A stretch of DNA of 64,000 nt, taken from positions 3,472,001-3,536,000 of the forward strand of contig JBANAY010000004.1 of assembly GCA_037952775.1 (NCBI GenBank), given 5' to 3'. Every line of letters begins with the position of its first letter. The first letter of the stretch is position 1. This document shows, piece after piece, positions 22,520 through 33,037 of this stretch. The stretch is from Clonostachys chloroleuca (lineage: Eukaryota > Ascomycota > Sordariomycetes > Hypocreales > Bionectriaceae). A model generated the notes under the pieces. The model had not been told where the DNA came from. It ran no database searches and saw only the letters and a list, made by a program, of their open reading frames with translations. The position numbers were made by a program, and so were the translations under genes.

Positions 22520-24552
22520 ATGGCAAACCATGGACGCCGTATGACGGCTCACGCACAATCGCCTCTAGCGCTAGCCAAAAGCTCTCTCTCCAAGCTGGCA
22601 AAGAGGTTCCATAGTGGCCCAGGTGACAAGTTCCGCGTGAAGATCTTCAAACGCGAACTTGTTCAATTATCAGATCCAGCGAGAAAGCTGGAGCCCCGAG
22701 ACGAAATATCCCTGCTCACCATCCATCCCAAGAACGGCAGTGCCCCCCTTGTGGTCGCAGCCGAAGATCCTCTGGCGGTTGAGCCTGCCGGGGATGCGCC
22801 AAAGGGACCACACAAGCTCCCGATCATGGTGGTGAGGCGGATAGGGGAGGAGTGCGCCTCCATTTGCGATGAGAATGAGTCAAAGAAGACATCGGCCAGC
22901 CCAAACCACCCCGAGAACTACCTCGCCTTTGCGATAACCTACATACTGTCTTCAATCCTCCCATTGACAGAAAAAAGCCTGCCATCTGTGCAGAAGGCTG
23001 TAGCGAGCAACATCCAACACCTCGACTTCTCTCAACTCTCCAGTCAGCCTCCACCACACCAGTACCCATTGTCGCCGTTTGGGGGTGACCCCTTCTATCT
23101 GCCTGACGACAACAATGGGTGCGGAGGGGGATGTGGCGAGTTGCCCGGGGGTTGCCCGGGGGCTGTGGGAGCAACTATCCAGACGACGATGACAGTAGCC
23201 ACGGAGCCGGCCAGGGCAGCAATGGTGAAGGCGGCGACGGGAGCCAGGGCAAAGGGAAGGGCGCAGACACGAATAACCCTCAGTTCGCCTGTCCCTTCTT
23301 CCGACATGACCCCTTCCTATATGAGAAGTGTCTCAAGTTTAAGCTGAGCCGGTACAGCGACGTCAAGCAACACATCAAGCGATACCATGTTGTCGAGTCG
23401 TACTACTGCCATTCATGCATGCAGCAATGGAAGACAGATTGCCCAGAGTACAAGGCTCACATGGCCGCGGGCTGCACCAAGGCATCCACCCACAAGTACC
23501 TGGATAAAGAAGAAGTCGAAACCATCATCGGGAGGTCCAGGGCCAGAGGGCGAACCGGGATGGACAATTGGATGGAGATGTGGCGCCGATTGTTCCCCGA
23601 CGATGACAAGCTTGTCTCTCCATTCCTGGACACGTACTTTGTGGAGATGACCAATGCCTGCCGAGACAGGAACCGCCTGAAGATTGAGGAGAAGTTGAAG
23701 TCCTGGATAGCAGCCGGCGGCGAACCGACCCCAGAGAGAATGTGTGAGATGGTCACCGAGATCCAGGACTTGTGCTTGAACACGGCCCTGGTTGAGCCTC
23801 GAGTCTCTCGAATGCCAAACCACGTGTACGCCAAGTCAACCGGATCTCTTTCGAGCCAGGTCCAGGAATCACGCCCAAGAAACCATTCGGATCCTGGGCC
23901 ATCCTCGCTCGCGGCATGTGAGAATCATGCTCCAGCGACGGCACCCTTGATGTATTCACAGGGCAGCAACGAGCAATATCTCTCGGTGCCGCCTAGAGAA
24001 CATCGCCCTTCTCGTAACAGCACCAGCGCAATACCTTTTCACACCCAGCCCATGGCCACTCCAGAGTTCCTAGGCCCAAGGAGCAGTTCGTTCAGTGGCG
24101 GGTTCACAACCGACTTTTCTGCAACCCAAAACGACATGTTCAATGCTGCCAATGGCCTCCAATACAACGAGGCGGCGGACTCCAGCTTACTACATGTACT
24201 GGAGCAATACCCCACGATGGCGAGTCCGTGGGGCATAGAGGATAATAGCCTTGGCGCCGCGCAGGGCCTGGACAGTGTCGCGGGTCGCGTCCAACTGGAC
24301 TTCGAGTCGTCGTATCTGCAAGACATACCGCCGCACATTGGCCCCCAAGACCTTCTGGGAGCAGACTCGGGAATGATCAACACATCTGAGCTTGGCAGCA
24401 TCGGTACGCGGAATACGCCACACCTAATAGATGTGCCGTCGCCGTCATCGTCGGCAAGGAGCATACAGCTCACGCAGCCGAAGCGAAAGGCCTCCAAGTC
24501 TGATGCAAAGCAGCCTACGGCCAAGCGTGGTCCGACCCGGTACTCGGGTTAG
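22520..24552 (+). CDS. C2H2-type zinc-finger protein, reading frame changes at an 11-bp tandem repeat
   Basis: Probable nuclear protein of a large fungal C2H2-like family; function unknown. The start at 22520 sits in an excellent context (CCACCATGG). The first frame runs from 22520 to the 23130s and encodes a basic then proline-rich region. The second frame, from about 23160, encodes a Gly/Asp-rich linker, then the finger module: FACPFF, VKQHIKRYH, YYCHSC, H-x4-GC, W-x6-FPDDD and SPFLD (roughly 23285-23640), then a Ser-rich disordered tail ending in a lysine-rich nuclear-localisation-like PKRKASKSDAK and a stop at 24552. At the frame change lies a perfect 11-bp tandem duplication (23140-23161); counting one copy keeps the frame open. 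Small introns (such as 23085-23182 or 23133-23182) would also restore the frame but have poor splice sites. So either a short intron, a recent frameshift or an assembly error. Confidence 0.7.
23140..23161 (+). repeat. perfect 11-bp tandem duplication in the C2H2 gene
   Basis: Two exact copies of GTTGCCCGGGG, 23140-23150 and 23151-23161, at the point where the two open frames exchange. Confidence 0.92.
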
Positions 24553-25451
24553 GTACATGACAATGGCTGTGCGGTCAACTCTGAAACATTGCGTCTTATG
24601 TCAAGCTCGTCATACTTCAAAGCACGACACGTCCGATTGAAGCCGGGGCTGGTGATCGGGATTGTCGCTGGGTGGAGCAAGTGGCGAGACGGGCTCTGAT
24701 CTGGGTGGCTGCCTTGTTTTTGGTGTGCATTGGCGTTCTTTTTTCTTTGGTCGCGGTATGTTATAGGCGTTCAAATGGTGTTTCTTATGATTCCCCTTCA
24801 AGATGGGTTTCTTCTTCCCTTGCGTTCTCCTCGGTTGAGGAGCTCGGGTCATAGGTACATGTAAGGTAGACAATTAAACAAGCAACCAGGCCCCATGGAG
24901 GGACTTCTTTTTTTAATTCCTTGTGCAGACGGCTTTAATCTGGTGCACTCAAAGAGGTGCTGACATCCCTGGATGGCTCCAGCTCAGGCCTCCAACGTAC
25001 CCTGTAAATTACCTAACGGTAAGCATAATTAGTGCTGGCTGATGGGTCTCGCAGCCTTGCACAGGGCTTCAGCTATTCTTACAGCGAGAGCCTGGACCTG
25101 AACTAGCCCTACAGCACTTAGTCTCAGTACAAGGGCAGATCAGTCCCCAGCTCGCCTCCAAAAAAGGTCCAACAGCCCACTACCAGGTCCTTGCCACTCC
25201 CGCTGTGGGCCCAGTGACCCAGCTGACCAGAGGCTAATTGCTCGCTGGAAGTCCCCTGTTCTAGGTGATGCACCCGACATCCACAGGAGCAAGGCCATCT
25301 CACGGACGGTTCTAAAAATGGCGTCTTGTTTATAAGACCAGCCTTCCCTCGCCGGCCTTGCTCTGGTTTTCTCTTTTGCTTCTTTTCTCTTCGTACTCAT
25401 TTCACGTCCTGACAATCGTCATGTCTTGTTTGGCCGTGACCTCGAAGCAAA
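24553..25451. other. intergenic, promoter of the single-pass membrane protein gene
   Basis: No supported gene. A TATAAGA element at 25331-25337 lies about 120 bp before the ATG at 25452. Confidence 0.5.
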
Positions 25452-26105
25452 ATGAGCCACCACTCTCCCTCCATCCATAAGCTCATCCTCGCCCTGGCGG
25501 CGAGTGTGCATGCAGCTAATGCCGACTACTACGACTACGACGACGACGAATACTACACGAGAGGATGGGACGACATCGATGAGCAGACGCCCATGCTCAC
25601 CACACGATGCTGGTACTACAGCTGCCACTACAACGGGAGCTGGCACCTCACTGGTCCTGCAGTCGCCGGCATCGTCCTCTTCTCCATCCTCCTGTTCATC
25701 TTCATGGGCGTGCTCGTCCGACACTGTCTCAGCGACAGGGACTGCACCGACGCCTACTACCAGCAGCAAAACTACCAGGAGGCCTACCTGCCGCAGCAGA
25801 GGCCGGCGGCGCCTCACTACTCCTACCCGGCCAACGCGGGACACTCGGGCTCGGGCTCCTCCATCTCCAACAGGCAGGAGATGAGGGAGCACACAAGGGA
25901 GCGCCGCCGCTACGCCGCCATGCCCGTCGTGCCTCTCACCATCCCCCAGAACCAGCACGGCCAGGTCTCCTCAGCGCCTCCTCCCTGGGAGCCCCGCGAG
26001 CCCCTGCCCGCGTACATGACGGACGCCAACAACCCCAAGGTCGCGCCGGCCGAGGAGAAGCCTGGCATCAACTCGGACGGGGCGAGCGACTACTCGTATA
26101 GGTGA
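25452..26105 (+). CDS. small single-pass membrane protein, function unknown
   Basis: 217 aa, one exon. N-terminal hydrophobic segment (HKLILALAASVHAANA) fits a signal peptide; the short extracellular part is Tyr/Asp-rich and holds a CWYYSC pair before one membrane helix (AGIVLFSILLFIFMGVLV, about residues 70-88), followed by a C-rich juxtamembrane stretch and a disordered cytosolic tail. The tail has YQQQ/YQE, PPPW and PLPAY-type proline motifs that could recruit WW-domain or arrestin-ubiquitin ligase partners (inference). The layout is that of fungal type I membrane proteins of the cell surface. Codon use is strongly biased to C-ending codons, which also opens long shadow ORFs on both strands. 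Confidence 0.8.
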   Translation: MSHHSPSIHKLILALAASVHAANADYYDYDDDEYYTRGWDDIDEQTPMLTTRCWYYSCHYNGSWHLTGPAVAGIVLFSILLFIFMGVLVRHCLSDRDCTDAYYQQQNYQEAYLPQQRPAAPHYSYPANAGHSGSGSSISNRQEMREHTRERRRYAAMPVVPLTIPQNQHGQVSSAPPPWEPREPLPAYMTDANNPKVAPAEEKPGINSDGASDYSYR

Positions 26106-27840
26106 CGACGAATGGGGGTCGTCTTTAGTTAAATGGGCTTTCATTGATTGGATACGACCATCACGGAAACACAAGCGTGCAAAAGCAAAGGGCGTTGGGG
26201 TTACTCCTTCGGCGCCCTGGCAACATAAATCAAATCAATGAAACCCTCGGCCCCCATACTATGTCAGAGCGTTCTCACCAACACGACGAGAGCGACCCGT
26301 TGAGCGGCTTCCCGGCCTCGAGTTGTGGATCAACTCGGGGTCTTGGGAAACAGAACTTCCCCCTGGTACACTATGGACGGTTTACGGTTTTGCAACGCCC
26401 GGCAATACATTACCTGAACAGTGTTCTTTGTTCGGTGGTGTGGCCAGGCTTGCTGTTTAGTGAGCGATTTGCCAACTGCACTGAAAAACACAATGAAGCT
26501 GCCGGCGGCTAAGAAGAGGGCGGGGGTGTTCTTTGCTGCGCATCCCCCGTTCCTCCGTTCAGTAATAATTCAGTTGATTTGGTGGCTAATGCGCTCCGGT
26601 GGTAGACGGCGGTGCGCGTCCAGCGCCGGATGGGTGAGAAGGGAGAGGCCCCTGCAGGGAGATTGAGATTCAGATTGATCATCCCTGCACCTCTCCCTCT
26701 CACAGGGTATATAAATAGCACTCGATTCGATGTATATATATTTTAGAGTGATTCTATGCTGCCTTCTCTGCTTTGGATAAGCTAGACTGGTCTTAGAGTT
26801 GAAACACTTTTTTTTTTGTAAATCTGTTATCGCGCCTTGAGTGAAATAAGTGATGAGCTTCGTGGAATGCCTTGATGATGATGTTTGTGCGCCGATTGGA
26901 GACGGAGCTTACTTGGCCCCAGATTGAAGCTACCCTATACCATATCACAGACGCACTCGCAATTGACTTCAACGTGAAATATGTATGTGAGACTAAGGTG
27001 AACGCATCGAAATAATTGTCGTGAAGGCTTTATTTAGCTAATTATCAATCACAGGAGTTGAAGTTAAAATGGTTGCTGAAATCTGGGTTGTTGTAAGTGA
27101 GTTTATTGTTTGAGACCCTCTAATGCAATGCACTTCAATTTTGGTCAAATGTTGACCTCAATCCAACAAACCATGTGTTCTGACTCCGAGAAGTTCATTC
27201 CATAGTTTCCGGACTCTTAAAAGGCAATTGAATTACCTGCAATTCCAATTATATGAGAGCAATTCCCCAATTATACGCCTTGGCTTAGATCTGTCGATGG
27301 AAATCGGGATCACTAGGGGTCATCTGATCTCCGCCCCACAGCGCTCCACGACCTGAATCGCAGTCAGGGTGGCTAAACATGTGCCAGACGAGCGTCATGT
27401 GGGAGCAGGCGACAGTCATTATTGTGACGACTAAAAGGTCTATAAGATTCCGGCACATTCATTTGTCAAGGCATTGATTAACGCGTCGTGGCCGGAGAGC
27501 TTGATGCGACGTTCTTGTGTTATTCGATTCATTTAATTTATTGTTGATGATATGCTTTCCGCCCGTTAGTCCTCCCCTTTATGGTATTTAATCTGATTTC
27601 TACTCCCACTTTACGCCGATTTTCTATTGTTCCTAATTGATCAGGATTGCCGCCCCCGTGCCATGTGCCTGGCCAAATGCTCCATGTGCAAAAATTCCAA
27701 AAATCCAACAAATTCTTGTGCAGATGTGTTTTTTGTGCCGCCATGTCGTGTATATGTTCTTCTCTCTACCGCGTTCCCCAAAAAAAGTCAATCAAAATAC
27801 GTATGTCGTCGTTATCATTCGAATCATCGTCATCCGCAAC
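26106..27840. other. long intergenic stretch with an orphan TATA element
   Basis: About 1.7 kb, AT-rich from 26700 onward, with a T-run near 26808-26818. No ORF with family features. A strong TATATAAAT lies at 26708-26716 without a coding region downstream. Confidence 0.5.
26708..26716 (+). promoter_or_regulatory. orphan TATA-box-like element
   Basis: TATATAAAT after a CT-rich stretch, with no supported plus-strand CDS within the next kilobase. Could drive an unannotated transcript or be chance in AT-rich DNA. Confidence 0.3.
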
Positions 27841-29732
27841 TCATACAGCGTCATCATCGGGTTGATCCAAATGATCGCTAGACCCCGTCCAATCGTCGCT
27901 TTCCAGACTTTCTGAGCGGATGAACAGGGAGCCGACCCAGCCGCAGAGGGCGAGGCCTCCGAACAGAGTCCACGATAACACCTCTCCCTTTGGGTGGATG
28001 TTCTTGGAGAGGGCGAACAGGCTGCCGGAGACGAAAGGACCGATGCTTCTGCCAAGGGCCGACAGCGTCTGAGCAACGCCGTTAAGTGTGCCGAGACTGT
28101 TGTGCGACGGGGCCGAGTTGGTGATCTGGTATTGTAAGGTTAGTCAGTCTGTCCAGCGAAATATTGCGTCACGTTATAGGGAGTGAGCCATCAGAAATCC
28201 CCATTCGTGCCTCTTTGGGGGTGATGAGAGGTGGATGTACGTACCAAGAGCATCACGCTCGATAAACCGCCGACAGCGCAGATGTTTTTGACCACCAGCA
28301 CAGTCAGCAGCTCGATGTACAGCCAGACCTTGCCATCCCACACACCGAAGAGCGGCTTATCGTCGGCGTGGCCGACCCAAGGCATCAAAACCATGCTAAC
28401 AGCAATACCGAGGAGCGCTATCCGATACGTCCCCATGTTGCCTAGCCTAGCCTTGACTGGCTGGAAGATGAAGGCTTGGAACACGATCGTGGTGAAACCT
28501 GCAGCGCTGAGAGTGAGCCCTATCTTGCCGGGGCTCAGATCGCGCCCGGCTGGAGGAGAGGTTGCCACGAAGATGGGGTAAAGACTGTTGAAGCTGATAT
28601 TTGATAGTTGGAAAATAAGATAAGTAGCCAGGAGAAGCAGGGTGGTCCGATTGAGGAGTTCCTTCCAGGGCGTTCCCCCGTTTAGTGTGGATACACTGCT
28701 CTGATCGTCCGAATCGTCACCATCGCTACCTACTGAAGGCGACCGAGATAGAAGTGGCCGCTGCGCCGCCTGGGAGCGCGGCCATCGAGCGCTCCAGGAG
28801 TTGCTCCTGGACAGCGAGCCTTTCCCACCCGCTGATAGCCGCTTGGGCGATGCCCATGAGCCAATTCGACGAACCCAGGAGGGAACCGCAAAGGAAACAG
28901 CGTCTTCCTCGTCGAGGGTCTCCTCAAACCAGATGGCCACAACGATACAGCTGCTAGCCAGCATGGCAGCTCCAAGAATGTTGGGCGCCAGGTACGGGTA
29001 CTCTGAGCCCATCTTCCCCACCAGGAGCCCACCGAGCGCGGGGCCTGTAATGCTGCCAAGGGAGTAGATGACAGGGAGGTAGGTGAAGGCCCGGCTCTGG
29101 TTCGATCGGTCTGTGACCTCGCCTAGTACGGTGGGCACGCAGGCGGCATTTCCATTCAGCATACCCATGGCGATATGGGTGAGGATGAGTTGCCAGTAGG
29201 ATTTGCAGAATCCGAAGGCGAGAAAACACAGCATCAGGGCGAAGGTCCCCAGCAGCAGGACGGGTTTCCGACCGACGATATCCGAGGCGTACCCCCATAG
29301 GAAATTGGTCGATAGCTGGGCGAGGGCGAATGCGCTTGCTAGAATGCCAATGTACAGGCCGCTGCTCTCCGTTGGGATATCGGGCATGGACTCGACCATC
29401 TCGGGGAGGTATGGGGATATGGAGTTGAGCGCTGTCTGCTCCGACAGCGACAGGTATGCCAAGAGCAGGAGCTGGCGGACTGGCAATGGGGTCGCCTTGG
29501 AATCATCGTCGTCATCGTCGTCGGACGGGGAGCCGTCGGAATCAGAAGAGAGATCTGAGATGGGTGGCTGCTCGAGGGGCGTCTTGGGCGGCTGGGACGG
29601 GAAGGTCTGGTATCGCTGGGAGGATTTGCGCTTCAAGAAGGACTCGATCGAAGGCACCGGCGCGCCGGCGTGGAACGACCCAGATGAAGTTTGGCGTGAC
29701 GAATGGACCAGTCGGTGGGTTGGTCGAGACAT
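27841..29732 (-). CDS. MFS transporter, DHA1/tetracycline-resistance-like
   Basis: Multi-spanning exporter-like carrier of 590 aa; substrate unknown. Exons 29732-28245 and 28125-27841 with a clean intron (GTACGT..TACCAG, phase 0). Hydrophilic N-tail of about 85 residues with an acidic Asp run, then helices; the classical MFS loop motif is present as GYASDIVGRKP after helix 2. A long Ser/Arg-rich cytosolic loop (about residues 275-345) separates the two six-helix halves. The last helices are encoded by exon 2. The acidic C-tail ends DQPDDDAV. Fungal homologues of this form resemble YCR023C-like and ZIFL-like carriers; a role in drug or metal-chelate extrusion is only inference. No metabolic enzyme gene is paired with it. 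Confidence 0.93.
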
Positions 29733-30970
29733 TGTGTGTATACGGTCCGTTGGCTGTTGCTCGCTCTCGGACCTCTGATTTGAACAAAGACGTCAATCGA
29801 GATGGGTCAACGAGCGCAGAAGGCGGAAGAGAGTGCAAGTAGGAGTAGATAAAGGAAAGAGAAGAAAAAGAGACCTGCAGTCTACGATGGCAACTGTGAC
29901 GCAAGGGGGAAAAGATGCATTTTTAACTTATCCCCGAACCCTCGGCGCCAGCCGTGAAGCAAAAGTCCGGCAGGCGGGCAGGAAGGAAGGAGAACGACTG
30001 GCTACAGCGGGTTTTGGCATGCAAAAGAGCACGGCAAATTCAGGCAGGGGCTCGGGGTGACTCAGAATAGGCGATTGGTCGATGGGAGGATTGGTGAGAT
30101 GGGATGTTGCAGCTAGCGACGGTGCTACCCTTCCAATGGGCCTGGAACCGCGTCGTCAGTGGTTGCTAGACCGGCTGGAGTTGACCTGCAGCTGTAACGA
30201 TGGAGATGTGGACTGATTGACTGATTGATAAAGGAATAGATTCTGCAGGTCTGGACGAAGAAGGAAGAGGAGGAGGGGGGGCTGTTCCAGGTCAAGACGT
30301 GCAGCGGTTCCATGATTTCGTCTGCACGCTGCACCAACAAGGAAGCAAAAAAAAAGCCGAGATGGCAGTCCAGTGCGTCATGCAACCTGAGTCCAGCCAG
30401 TCATCGCGGCGTATTTGCTGACTGATCACCGTAGAGGGCACGCGATCCCCATAGGCTACGTATTGCGGGTTTCTGCCCGGCTGCTCCCGTATTAGAGGGA
30501 TGTAATAGGCGCCTGTGGTTGCTGTTCAGGCGTGGTCACGCTGCAGATGCGCGCTGGGGCGGGGCCTTTGGGTACATCTAGCAGGGCAGTAGCAGGGCAT
30601 TAGCAGGGCTCTAATGGTCATTGAGTGCGCTGTCGCTGCCAATCACTCCCGAAAAGGGCAAAACGGGAAAAAGGAACTTCTCCATATGCTTGGGTCATCC
30701 GCCTCGTCAATCTGGTGTCGATAAGTATGTCATTTTCTTCATCTAGGTGCTCTACTGAAATGAGTACAATTCCTCGGGCCCTGCAGCAGCTCCGGTCCAT
30801 ATCGTCCTCTTATGGCACCGACGCAAGCATCGAGCCATTCTGCACGCGGCATGCGACAATTTGGCGCCGAGGCAGCTCTCCTGCTCCACAGGATGCGGCA
30901 TTTGCACCGCCTACACTAATTAGCCCTCAGTCGATCATCACCTCCCACCTGCCCATCTGCTCGAATCAGA
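29733..30970. other. intergenic, promoter of DHA1-like MFS and 3' flank of GH105 gene
   Basis: No supported gene. Holds an 11-bp triple repeat (30579-30611). ORFs at the right end overlap the GH105 gene antisense and are shadows. Confidence 0.5.
30579..30611 (+). repeat. 11-bp tandem repeat, three copies
   Basis: TAGCAGGGCAG, TAGCAGGGCAT and TAGCAGGGCTC stand head to tail; the first nine bases are identical in all three. Confidence 0.9.
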
Positions 30971-32092
30971 TCAGATGTAAGCCCGCAGGAACTCCACCAG
31001 AGCCATCATGGCCATCGCCTGGCCGTAGGGCATGCTCGTCCGAGGGATGTCCTTGTAGTGCTGCAGGTCGTGGCCCATCCCCGTCCCGAACGACGTGTTG
31101 AGCAGCTCGCCCTCCGGGCTGATGTTGTCCAGCACCGCCTTGACCGCCCGCAGCGCCGTCTCCTCGCTGCCCTCCTTGCCAATGTACTTTCGCCGCGCCG
31201 CCTTGAGCAGCCCGTACGCGAACCCGGCCGTCGCGCTCGCCTCCAGGTATGAGCCCTCCTCCTCGGGGACGTCGAGCAGCGTTCGCCAGAGCCCGTTGGG
31301 CGCCTGCAGTGGGGTGAGCGCCTCGCTCTGGCTGACCAGCGTGCTGATCAGGTGGTCGCGGAGGGCGTCGCCCGGCTTGAGGTCGAGCAGCTCGATGAAT
31401 TCGGGGATGACGATCGTCACCCAGCTGTTGCCGCGCGCCCATCTTGCGTCGGCAAAGTTGTGGCCGCCCTCGTGGAAGGTCCAGCCGTGGAAGAAGAGCC
31501 CCGACTTGTGGTCGAAGAGGTATTGGATGTGCAGCAGGAACTGGCGCTTGGCCTCCTCGACGTAGTGTGGTCGGTTCAGCAGCAGGCCGATCTTTGCCAG
31601 CGGCATGACCGTCATCATCAGCGTGTCGTCCCACAGCTGCTGGTCGTTGACTTCGAGGTAGGTGATGTGCTGCATGCCGCCGTGTCTCGTGCGAGGGAGG
31701 TCGTGGTATGCCCACTCGGCCCAGCTGTCCAGCCAGGGAAGGTAGGTCTGGTTGCCCGTTTTCTCGTACACGTAGGCGAGGGTCAGGAAGACGGCCATGG
31801 TGTTGATGTTCTTGCCCTTGTGGCCCTCTGCAAATCGGGCCTGGAACCAGTCCTCAATGATCTTGAGGTACTGCGCATCGTTGGTCAGCTCGTAATACTT
31901 CCAGATGCCGTAGAGGCCAATGCCGTGTGTCCATTCCCAGTCATTCCATCCCTTTGTATCAATGACTTGGCCATCCGCGAGCGTCATCAAAAACTGGCCA
32001 GTGGTGTCTGTGATGTTGACCAGCTCGTGGATCAGCTTCTTGATCTTGTCGTGGACATCTTGTGAGGCGATGCCATTGACATGGGTAGGCAT
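30971..32092 (-). CDS. GH105 unsaturated rhamnogalacturonyl hydrolase
   Basis: Hydrolyses the unsaturated galacturonyl-rhamnose products left by rhamnogalacturonan lyases, by hydrating the double bond of the non-reducing sugar. Single exon, 373 aa from the ATG at 32092; this matches the bacterial YteR/YesR length. No signal peptide, so probably cytosolic. (alpha/alpha)6-barrel features: WEWTHGIGLYG, HGGMQHI, LWDDTLMM with the catalytic-region Asp pair at 155-156, FHGWTFHEGGHNFAD and the diagnostic RWARGNSW (217-224), then the C-terminal SGTGMGH-like turn (SFGTGMGHD) and MPYGQAM. It is head-to-head with the MFS carrier at 33038, sharing a 945-bp promoter region. The secreted PL4 lyase 11 kb away would produce its substrate. 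Confidence 0.95.
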   Translation of the reverse strand: MPTHVNGIASQDVHDKIKKLIHELVNITDTTGQFLMTLADGQVIDTKGWNDWEWTHGIGLYGIWKYYELTNDAQYLKIIEDWFQARFAEGHKGKNINTMAVFLTLAYVYEKTGNQTYLPWLDSWAEWAYHDLPRTRHGGMQHITYLEVNDQQLWDDTLMMTVMPLAKIGLLLNRPHYVEEAKRQFLLHIQYLFDHKSGLFFHGWTFHEGGHNFADARWARGNSWVTIVIPEFIELLDLKPGDALRDHLISTLVSQSEALTPLQAPNGLWRTLLDVPEEEGSYLEASATAGFAYGLLKAARRKYIGKEGSEETALRAVKAVLDNISPEGELLNTSFGTGMGHDLQHYKDIPRTSMPYGQAMAMMALVEFLRAYI

Positions 32093-33037
32093 GATGACTG
32101 TTGGCACAGACGATAGCTATTATATTTGACGATTTATTGACGAGCAGGATCTATGGAATTGGTCCTCCCGCGCAGGATGAGATAGGAAAGAGAGTGATGT
32201 GTGATGACGATGTTATTCCCAGGGAGTGGCAGGGGAAGTAAATGAGGTGAACTTGGGGTAGGGACCAATCGCGTCATATGCGACTGAACGAAGAAGAGGG
32301 TCTTTCCACAGTAATTCAAGCTTATGTCGAAGCTGACTTAATCCAGACAGCTCGCTCCAGGCCGGGTTCGCAGCAGCGAGGCCCCAGCCATTCATGAGCG
32401 CTCACTGGTGGGATTATTTCGATCCAAGACTCAGACGTCGGGGCTCGGTTTAAGAAGACGACCTCCCACTTGCTCCACCATTCTTACCCCGGCCTACGAG
32501 GAAACAATCCCCATTCCCCCAAATTTCCTAATTGCGGGGATGAACCAATCGCCTGTCCCACCACCTCTCGGTTTTCGGTGTAGCTTGGCAGCCGGCCCAA
32601 TCAGTGATTAGAAGCTTTGTCTTCGTCGGTGCAACGCTATGGCGAGAGTGGTCTGTCTTGCAAACCACCTTGTAGGCAGTGCTCTAGTCTAGCGTCCCCG
32701 CATAGACGAATCCCCCTGGGGAATGGGGGAATCAGGCCCGTCCACCGTCTGCGGAGAATGTAGGTTTCTTCAGTCGGACCATCAAGGGTCCCCCGAATGT
32801 GGTAACGATGGTAGCCAGGGGGCATGATCAGAGAGGGTGGTGTGCTGTCAGTGTTCCTTGCCGGCGGCACGTCTTATCCGGTTGTCTTGGCCGCCTTGGC
32901 CGTCTTGGCTGCCCTCTTAAGCCGCCCGTCCCTCTCTCCAACTTGGAGGCTGTTGCTACGGTATATCGAATCTGTGTCGCTTGTTCTACACTTATACTTG
33001 TTGAACGTGATCAAGGTTCCGAAACTATCCGTTCTTC
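32093..33037. promoter_or_regulatory. shared promoter region of GH105 and MFS carrier
   Basis: Divergent 945-bp region without a gene. It contains CCCCTGGGG at 32713-32721, including a CTGGGG that fits the fungal carbon-repressor CreA core SYGGRG on both strands, and a C/G-rich block that recurs inverted (CCCCATTCCCCC near 32508 and GGGGAATGGGGG near 32718). Co-regulation of the pair is inferred from this layout. Confidence 0.5.

Noticed and set aside
23085..23182. Putative 98-nt intron in the C2H2 gene
   Set aside because: It restores the frame but its donor (GTGACC) is poor and no branch site sits close to the acceptor; left as an alternative to the duplication explanation.
25419..25958. 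179-codon minus-strand ORF opposite the single-pass membrane protein
   Set aside because: It mirrors a plus-strand gene with GC-ending codons, is Val/Asp/Gly-rich without domains, and starts on codons typical of a shadow frame.
31352..32065. 237-codon plus-strand ORF across the GH105 gene
   Set aside because: Antisense to strong GH105 motifs; composition is that of a reverse-complement shadow.
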